Source: Zygnema cylindricum
Lineage: Eukaryota > Streptophyta > Zygnematophyceae > Zygnematales > Zygnemataceae
Direction of reading: 5' to 3'
NCBI GenBank assembly: GCA_037447655.1
Contig: JBBHKE010002423.1
Location: 1-25,000, forward strand
DNA: 25,000 bases
The stretch's first letter is position 1. Each line of letters starts with the position of its first letter. Under the pieces are notes generated by a model that ran no database searches, was not told the origin of the DNA, and was given only the letters and a program-made list of their open reading frames with translations. Below are positions 19,466 to 25,000 of this stretch, one piece after another. Made by a program: the position numbers and the translations under genes.

Positions 19466-19828
19466 CATAGTTCAAAAGTAGGTGAAAGTACGCCCATACA
19501 ATATGCCTATTGTACGCAAAACATACAATATAACCTTAAGACCCATGTTGTCTTGGTCGCAAAATGAAAATAAATAGTAACGGGGTTGAGTTGCACATCG
19601 ATCGATAGAGGATTAAAAGTCATGTCTAAATTTTGAAAAACATTCGGACAAAAAATATATTTCTGTGATTTTTGAGGTCTTTTTTATTTAAACCGTTAGA
19701 TTCGGAAGATTGGACGATCGCTGATAAAAGTACCGATTTTAGAAGATCACATGAAAACCCCATAACACAACTTACGATAAAGGCGCCTACAAAAGGCCTA
19801 CAATAGAAACGCCTACTTCTTAACTATG
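19466..19828 (-). mobile_element. hAT-like MITE, copy 3 (inverted, with extra internal sequence)
   Basis: 363 bp, opposite orientation to the other three copies. The flanking octamers ATTTGTAC (19458-19465 and 19829-19836) are identical, giving the clearest target duplication in the window. The middle holds roughly 60 bp not present in copies 1 and 2 (about 19555-19680 is unlike them). The right terminus is degenerate (CTTCTTAACTATG). Confidence 0.9.
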
Positions 19829-19959
19829 ATTTGTACCAATACTGTACTTACCTGTACTGTAGTGTAGTTTTTGAATTTTACAGTTTTGAACTGCATTGAA
19901 AAAAAAGAAGTATCCACAGGCGGAGAGAGAAAGTACGGAAGTCAAAAGTCATTTTTTTT

Positions 19960-20236
19960 TATAGTTCAAAAGTAGGCGTTTTTATGGTAGGCCTTTAGTC
20001 GGCGCCTTTATCGTAAGTTGTGTTATGGGCTTTTCATGAGGTCTTCTTAGATCGCTACTTCGATCGGCGACCGTCCGATCGTCCGAATTTAACGATATAT
20101 TTTTTTTTTTGTTGGTCTAAATGTTTTAATTGGTCTAAATAGGTCCGAATACAATATGGGTCTTAAGGTCACATTGTATGCTTTGCATACAATAGGCATA
20201 TTTTATGGGCCTACTTTCACCTACTTTTGAGCTATG
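19960..20236 (+). mobile_element. hAT-like MITE, copy 4
   Basis: 277 bp, same orientation as copies 1 and 2, lacking part of the GGTCCGAAT-rich middle. It sits in a T run; the flanking octamers are TTTTTTTT on both sides (19952-19959, 20237-20244), so the duplication is consistent but uninformative. The first terminal base is T instead of C. Confidence 0.85.
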
Positions 20237-20244
20237 TTTTTTTT

Positions 20245-20570
20245 TTTAGCATTGAAATTCTTGACAGGCGACAACCAACATGGCACATACAGATCATCTA
20301 AAGTATGTAAAAGTCTGATATATATAGGAAATATATGTTTATGCATTAATATATATCTATATTCAAATTATAGACCGTTGGTCGTCCGTTTTTAAACCTT
20401 TAAATAGGCACACTTTCCGTTCATCTGCACCTGTAAACGGCGTGTCCCCTGGCCGACGTCACTAAACAGGTCAGATGTTGCGTCAATCGTTGTGTTGTTT
20501 TGGGTCGCGTCAACAAATGTCCGTACGGACGTCTAGAATAGTACAATCGTACTCAAACGATTCGACAGAA
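20245..20570. other. Intergenic DNA, no gene seen
   Basis: AT-rich with TATATA runs (20318-20365), then a GC-richer stretch. No frame or repeat stands out. Confidence 0.5.
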
Positions 20571-20829
20571 AAGACACGGTCCATGCACATGTAATGGGCA
20601 CTATCAACGGGCATGATAAATGGGCATGATCAAAGGGTACAATCAACGGGTACGATCAACAGGAACCATCATTGGGTACGATCAACGGGCAAGATCAACG
20701 GGTACCATCAACGGGTACGATCAGCGGGCACGATCAACGGGTACCATCAACGGGCACGATCAACGGGTACGATCACCGGGCACGCGGGCATGATAGTACA
20801 AGACACGGTCCTTGCCCGTGTAACGGGCA
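20571..20829. repeat. 13-bp minisatellite bracketed by 30-bp direct repeats
   Basis: From 20596 to 20796 about fifteen imperfect copies of GGGTACGATCAAC occur in tandem, with T/C, G/C and A/G variants at fixed positions. The array is bracketed by 30-bp direct repeats starting AAGACACGGTCC at 20571 and 20800 (26 of 30 alike). The 13-bp unit gives an 87-codon frame with a 13-residue period (20613-20876); I treat it as a by-product. Confidence 0.85.
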
Positions 20830-20840
20830 TTGATTCACTA

Positions 20841-21037
20841 CATCGCCAATCGCTATTAGAGTCAAGGATTAAATAGCGTAAAAAAAAATTTAGCGTTATT
20901 GATTCTAATTTAGTGCCTGAGACGTGGCAGATTATGGTCCACGTACTTAAATAACGTTAATAATTATATTTCAGGTTTTGGGTCAAAATTTAGGGGCACC
21001 GAATTTGCGTTATATACTCTAATAGCGATTGGCGGTT
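20841..21037. mobile_element. MITE family 1, copy 3
   Basis: 197 bp with ends CATCGCCAATCGCTATTAG and CTAATAGCGATTGGCGGTT, flanked by TA. The interior differs more from copies 1 and 2 and is shorter. It begins 12 bp after the minisatellite bracket. The left flank reads CACTACATCGCC. Confidence 0.85.
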
Positions 21038-21148
21038 TAGTAAATATAAATGTCTAGACAAATATATGTCTGTAGTTGGGCAATATGATATATAGAAATA
21101 CGTATCGTCGCGCCAAGTTTACAGGTTGTCGGGCCAACCGCTACAGTA

Positions 21149-21364
21149 CATGGGGTATCGCTACTAGTGTTAACATTTTTTTCGACACTTAAAACATTTT
21201 TCTCCGTACACGCTTGTCCGATTTGTAGTTGCAGGGAGCCAATTGGAAGTTGACAATCTTACCTTTCAATCGCAACCGTCGGATCTATAATCCGACAGGT
21301 GTGTAAGGAGAAAAGATGTTTTAAGCGACGAAGAAAATATTAGCCCTAATAGCGATTCACTGTG
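21149..21364. mobile_element. MITE family 2, copy B
   Basis: 216 bp, the same length as copy A. The arms share TTTTTTCG(A/C)CACTTAAAAC, TTTTCTCCGTACAC(G/A)CTTGTC and TTAGCCCTAATAGCGAT. The left flank is TA; the right flank has changed to AA. The centre contains ATTGGAAGTTGACAATCTTA, a more diverged form of the centre of copy A. Confidence 0.85.
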
Positions 21365-21556
21365 AACTGTAATTCCCACCCGATGAAAAGTACGAAACGA
21401 CATCACCTTATCACAGTTACGCTACAACAATGCCGCTGCGATATCCGTGCATCTTAACGATGTGCCGCTTCCGCTTTAATGCGCTATGGAAATCGGCTTC
21501 CCATGTTCCGATATTATTTAGTTCGACATAGTGAAATCATCCCGATGTGGACGTCG

Positions 21557-21585
21557 AAACCCTAAAACCCTAAAACCCTAAAACC
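21557..21585 (+). repeat. Telomere-like CCCTAAAA array
   Basis: AAACCCTAAAACCCTAAAAC and onward, three full CCCTAAAA octamers (TTTTAGGG on minus). This octamer is the telomere unit of Chlamydomonas; most land plants use TTTAGGG. As an interstitial array it could be a telo-box cluster or a trace of double-strand-break repair. Confidence 0.75.
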
Positions 21586-21616
21586 TACAACTTAAACTTG
21601 AACCCTCAATCCCAAG

Positions 21617-22015
21617 TAGACGAGAGAGGAGGAGAGAGGAAGGGGGCGAGGGAGGGAGGGAGGGAGGGAGGGAGGGGGAGGGAGGGAGGAGAGGAAAGGC
21701 ACCAAAAACAAAAACAAAAGAAGAAGGGAGGGAGGGAGACGAAAAGGGGAGGGGGAGGGGGAGGGGGGAGGGGGGGAGGAGAAAGGGGGGAAGGAGAAGC
21801 AGAGGATGAAGGGGGGGAAGGAGAAGCAAGGGACGAAGGAGAGGGCGAGGGGAGAGGGAGAGGGAGAGGGAGAGGGAGAGGGCGACGGAGAGGGAGAGTG
21901 AGATTGAGAGGCAGAGGGAGAGGGAGAGGTAGAGGGAGAAGGAGGTGGAGGGGGGGGGGAAGAGAGAAGGGGGGCAGGGTGGAGAGTGGAGGGGGGGGAT
22001 GAAAGGAAGGGAGTG
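21617..22015. repeat. Polypurine tract with G-quadruplex potential
   Basis: About 400 bp almost purely A and G on the plus strand: GGGA repeats at 21650-21690, AGGGGG runs at 21745-21790, and GGGAGA repeats at 21850-21930. GGGAGGGAGGGAGGG is a canonical four-tract quadruplex with one-base loops. The long frames on both strands here (arginine/glycine/glutamate or proline/leucine repeats) are by-products. Confidence 0.95.
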
Positions 22016-22019
22016 TAGG

Positions 22020-22330
22020 ATCTTTGAAATAAATAATCACAAAATTATTTCACAGAGAATTCACAAAGATACACTGATTTCATACACAGCGGAAGCTCAT
22101 AGATAAAAAGAAAATTCAGCCAAAAAGGTTTATATGTGTTTTTGGCCAAAGCCTTTTTACATCATCTCATATTTCTCTCTTTCAATCTCTTACTCAAAAA
22201 GATTAATTTCTGCAGTAGTAATCTGCAGACTATATACCTTCTCTAACTAGCTTACAAATGTAACAACCAAAGCTAGCATTGCGGTAATCTTCCATCTCCT
22301 TCCTGGCAAAGAGCACTAAGAAGAAGTTTC
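22020..22330. other. AT-rich DNA, no gene seen
   Basis: Mixed AT-rich sequence between the polypurine tract and the hairpin cluster, with one CTGCAG...CTGCAG pair at 22211-22229. Nothing else to report. Confidence 0.5.
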
Positions 22331-22600
22331 CACGAAGGAAGGCGTACACGCCTTCTCCTTCTAGAAAGCGAAACTCCAAAAGAGAAGTTTCGTGCGTGTG
22401 CACGAAATGAGCACCTGCACACGAAATAACTCACCTGCACGTAAAACAAAAGTGACGCGAAACGAAATAGTATGTTTCGTTCGCGGACGTCTCAAAATTA
22501 GTACCGCGAAACGTCATCGTACATTTCGTACGATGACGTGGTACTTCACGTCAACAATAAAGTACTGGTATGACGCTTCGCGAAATGTCGCGAAAACGAC
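22331..22600. other. Cluster of six inverted repeats built on CGAAA/TTTCG
   Basis: Stems: GAAGGCGT/ACGCCTTC (22338-22355); CGAAACT/AGTTTCG (22369-22392); TTTCGTGC/GCACGAAA with GTGT loop (22388-22407); AACGAAA/TTTCGTT (22461-22481), extended by GCG/CGC around a bulge; ACGTCATCGTAC/GTACGATGACGT with a 5-nt loop (22511-22539), with outer GTACC/GGTAC; and the palindrome TTCGCGAA (22577-22584). TGACG, the core of bZIP (as-1/ocs-type) sites, occurs three times. A 20-bp direct repeat (CACGAAATNA..CACCTGCAC) lies at 22401-22440. Confidence 0.75.
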
Positions 22601-22610
22601 AATATCCCAA

Positions 22611-22682
22611 CATCCCTCTCCCTCTCCCTAATACCCTCCACCATCCCCTCCCCCTTCCCTATCACCTCCCTCTTCCTCGTGT
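22611..22682. repeat. CT-rich tract
   Basis: CCCTCTCCCTCTCCC, then looser CCTCC/CCCTTCC sequence. It is complementary in type to the polypurine tract 600 bp to the left. Confidence 0.8.
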
Positions 22683-22706
22683 CATGCCGTATCACGTTGC
22701 GGTCCT

Positions 22707-23042
22707 TTACGACTGACGCCACACTAATTTGATCTTAAGTTTGATTCGGTAGTGACAGGTCCATACATGTATTCGTCCGGGAAAACCCGCGAACACATTT
22801 GAGTTGCCGTCCGGACGATTAGTGATCTGAAACGTCAACAGGAGAACTTCTAAGGACCGCAGTGAGTTCGAACGCGAATCTACGGCCACAAAGTTGCAGA
22901 CTAACGGACGAGCCAGATTTGGACTGCACACGGCGACGCTGTATGGTTCATTTAAGTCGTGGATCCTTGGAGGTCTCACGCATTCACATGTAGTTAGGAG
23001 AGGTTTGCATCCATAGGCTGTAGATTTTGTAACGCAAGGCAC
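22707..23042 (-). CDS. Hypothetical 111-codon ORF, doubtful
   Basis: An uninterrupted frame in sequence of more balanced composition than its surroundings. The peptide is mixed, with several cysteines and a basic C-terminal end (RIKLKIKLVWRQS). No motif, signal or membrane segment is recognised. It could be a remnant of a mobile-element gene, or chance. Its start lies 28 bp from the triple tandem repeat at 23070. Confidence 0.2.
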   Translation of the reverse strand: MPCVTKSTAYGCKPLLTTCECVRPPRIHDLNEPYSVAVCSPNLARPLVCNFVAVDSRSNSLRSLEVLLLTFQITNRPDGNSNVFAGFPGRIHVWTCHYRIKLKIKLVWRQS

Positions 23043-23069
23043 ATGATTTTGGTCGTTAGGTTAGACGTT

Positions 23070-23298
23070 CAGCTGAGGACTTTGTACTTAATGAATTTTA
23101 GGCGAATTCTGTGCTCACAATTTCAAGAGCATAGGAATAGGAATTCTTTCAGCTGAGGACTTTGTACTTAATGAATTTTAGGCGAATTCTGTGCTCACAA
23201 TTTTAAGAGCATAGGAATTCTTTCAGCTGAGGACTTTGTACTTAATGAATTTTAGGCGAATTCTGTGCTCACAATTTCAAGAGCATAGGAATTCTTTT
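23070..23298. repeat. Triple tandem repeat, unit 74-80 bp
   Basis: CAGCTGAGGACTTTGTACTT starts units at 23070, 23150 and 23224. Units are almost identical through GCGAATTCTGTGCTCACAAT and AGAGCATAGGAATTC. The first has a 6-bp duplication (AGGAAT); the second has one C/T change. The near identity indicates recent expansion. Confidence 0.95.
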
Positions 23299-23299
23299 G

Positions 23300-23770
23300 G
23301 GAGATTTGACCTTAGCTCTCAGTATTTTCTTGTGAAATTGTCAAGATAGCTTAGGTGGCTATTTTTCTTGCCACTAAGTGTTCTGTTGCCTAGGTCTTAC
23401 TTTTATTTCTCTGTAAATCTGCGGCTCAGGCCGAGGCCTAATCGGTTTCCCTTCACTAACCGGTTTCCCTTCACTTTCTGTCTCGTCCAATCAAGTGGAT
23501 TGTTGCCTCAGCCTTCTCCACCAGGCTGTTGGTGAACCTTTTGCTTTTGATTGGACAGTTTTGGGTTTGCTCGTGTGGTTCGCTTGGTGATAGAGGATTA
23601 GGGTTGACTTTCTTTATTTGTTTTATGTACTACTAAAACTGGTTATCTCAGATCTGCTCGTGGTTTGTTGTATTTTCAGTTTATGTGCTTAGACGTTTAG
23701 GTTAGATCTTTGTTAATTGAACTATTGTAAGGAATATAAATTGACCGAACTATCATTTTGCTTAATATTC
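23300..23770. other. Unassigned DNA upstream of the decayed coding region
   Basis: T-rich unique-looking sequence with a duplicated AACCGGTTTCCCTTCACT-like segment (23441-23478). It may be a leader or flanking repeat of the element decayed downstream. No frame is supported. Confidence 0.4.
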
Positions 23771-23774
23771 ATGT

Positions 23775-23975
23775 GCTCTTGAAATTGTCAGTTTTTCCTA
23801 TTTTCTGCAATTTGACATTGTCACGTTTGCTCTATTTTCTGCAATCTGACATTGTCAGTTTTGCTCTATTTTTTGCAATTTGAAATTGTCTTAGTTTTTC
23901 TCTATTTTGTGCAATTTAAAATTGTCAGTTTTGCTCTATTTTTTGCGATTTAAAATTGACAATTTTTCTTTGTGT
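23775..23975. repeat. Degenerate tandem repeat, unit about 38-42 bp
   Basis: Five to six copies of a unit with GTCAGTTTTGCTCTATTTT, TTGCAATTTGAAATT. Copies differ by small indels and T/C or A/G changes. It is followed by a 17-base A run near 24061. Confidence 0.8.
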
Positions 23976-24048
23976 TGCTACAATTGACAATAGTTCCTTG
24001 CATTTTGGATTGGTTTGCCAACTGGTGGATTGTTTTGCCAAGTTGTAA

Positions 24049-24327
24049 TTGTTTGTTTCGAAAAAAAAAAAAAAAATTACAACTAGCTTTGCATTTTTAC
24101 CTACTGTTTGCTTGGTAGTCGATAATATTATCTCTTTGGCCAGTTTTAAGCCAAGAATATACTATGCTAACTTAGGTATTCAGTTTTTCTTGCCCACTCA
24201 TTTGCATGGTAGATGTTTCGGTAAAAACGGTTGCCTAATTAGATCTAGCCAACGTGGCCCTGCTAGACTTTTTGAGATTGTTGCCTACGTGTGTGGTGTA
24301 GTTTGGCATTTGGTGCATGTCGTATAG
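24049..24327 (+). CDS. ORF across a homopolymer, doubtful
   Basis: The 92-codon frame begins before and runs through the A run at 24060-24076, so its first part is certainly not coding. The remainder (24100-24327) is mixed, with a hydrophobic C-terminal end, and lies directly before the decayed coding region. It may be part of the same element. No family recognised. Confidence 0.15.
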   Translation: MFVSKKKKKITTSFAFLPTVCLVVDNIISLASFKPRIYYANLGIQFFLPTHLHGRCFGKNGCLIRSSQRGPARLFEIVAYVCGVVWHLVHVV

Positions 24328-24372
24328 GGCGTATTCGTTAGTCAATTAGTTTTTTTTATCTCAGTCACTTTT

Positions 24373-25000
24373 ATGCCCACTGATTGGGATAATCTTGACT
24401 ACTCATCCGGATCACTTAGTGGTGGAACTGCTCCGTTCGTCAAATTCCGATCAACCAAATTTGTTGAATTCGGTTCCTTAGACGTTACGTCCTGCAAGTG
24501 CATCTAGAGCATCGTCTACTCGCTCAGATTTAACCACCATGTCATCTTTGTCACCTATTTCATCCACGCTATCTGTGGAAGAGGTTGATAACGAAGGGGG
24601 ACCCAATTCGGATTCCCTTTTCTTTGTCTCCGTTATTACCGATTAAGGTTTTGACTTCAATTCACTCATTTCCTTCGATAGCCTCCACATCAGAGGGCCC
24701 TCCAAGTAAACTTCATTTTTGCTTTTGAGGAATGAAGGACACCATGAGTTTATCTCGTTTTCGAATGTTATTTGATACTGATATGCGACATCTAGCTTTC
24801 CAATATCAAGATTGATTTGACATGCGTGTCGCTTTTTCACTTCTCGGACGGTACCTTCGCAATTCCGCCCTTACCTTATAGTCTCGCAAGTATGATGGTA
24901 CACTTGCAATGACGAAATATTTTCCACCGTTTGCCGGTATACTTGAGGTCATCGATCAAGTAGAAATCCCTTATCACGCTGCCACTCATGAGGTTTTAGA
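24373..25000 (+). pseudogene. Decayed coding region, possibly of a retroelement, runs off the window
   Basis: Three successive plus-strand frames carry protein-like sequence. Frame 1: ATG 24373 to TAG 24505-24507 (begins MPTDWDNLDYSSGSLSGG). Frame 2: about 24491 to TAA 24644-24646, serine/threonine-rich. Frame 3: about 24627 to the window end, with in-frame stops at 24726 (TGA), 24813 (TGA) and 24879 (TAG) and otherwise open for about 124 codons; its last part reads like a structured domain (MTKYFPPFAGILEVIDQVEI). All three stops differ by one C-to-T change from CGA or CAG. Two frameshifts and three stops indicate a dead copy. A serine-rich N-terminal part before a helical domain would suit a gag-like protein, but I recognise no family, and a dead host gene is equally possible. 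Confidence 0.4.

Noticed and set aside
20596-20796. CRISPR-like array
   Set aside because: Units are 13 bp, directly adjacent and imperfect, with no spacers. It is a minisatellite.
20613-20876. 87-codon frame with a 13-residue repeat
   Set aside because: It is produced by the 13-bp minisatellite and ends inside a MITE.
21578-22040. Gly/Arg-rich (plus) and Pro/Leu-rich (minus) frames of 83-144 codons
   Set aside because: They are by-products of the polypurine tract, not proteins.

Overview
The window reads as nuclear DNA of a plant-type eukaryote. Coding blocks are split by AT-rich introns with GT-AG borders. Pyrimidine/purine dinucleotide tracts lie near candidate promoters, AAACCCTA (telo-box-like) motifs recur, and the intergenic DNA is full of short inverted-repeat elements of MITE type. 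There are no operons, Shine-Dalgarno sites, tRNA, rRNA or CRISPR arrays that I can see. I cannot fix the species; a bryophyte, lycophyte or other land plant would all fit.

Layout. (1) 1-2700: no convincing gene, but a CT microsatellite beside a TATA-like site at about 1.55 kb. (2) 2.7-11.1 kb, minus strand: one clear intron-containing gene. Exon 1 (10829-10969) and a large exon 2 (8329-9711) join in phase to give 508 residues with a longin-like N-terminus followed by a long, polar, probably disordered region. Its 3' end is unresolved. Candidate small exons lie at 7962-8092, 7140-7211 and 6873-6917, and a phase-consistent chain lies at 2712-3922. A cluster of degenerate tandem duplications at 4320-5800 sits between them. 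(3) 10.97-11.45 kb: probable promoter/5' leader of this gene, with a TATA-like box, a minimal upstream ORF and a GA-rich tract. (4) 11.5-15 kb: AT-rich DNA with one MITE and one doubtful ORF. (5) 15-21.4 kb: a MITE cluster. It holds four copies of a hAT-like element with 8-bp target duplications and two related families that share the terminal motif ATCGCTATTAG, together with short GTAC/ACTGTAC palindromic patches and a 13-bp minisatellite. (6) 21.55-22.02 kb: a short CCCTAAAA telomere-like array, then about 400 bp of polypurine DNA with G-quadruplex potential. (7) 22.33-22.6 kb: a dense cluster of six hairpins built on CGAAA/TTTCG. (8) 23.07-24 kb: two tandem-repeat blocks, then at 24.37-25 kb a decayed coding region broken by two frameshifts and three stops, running off the end.

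The only gene I hold with confidence is the longin-like one. Its fold places it with membrane-trafficking proteins by inference only, since no family could be confirmed without a search. The strongest non-genic signals are the MITE families with visible target-site duplications and the hairpin cluster.
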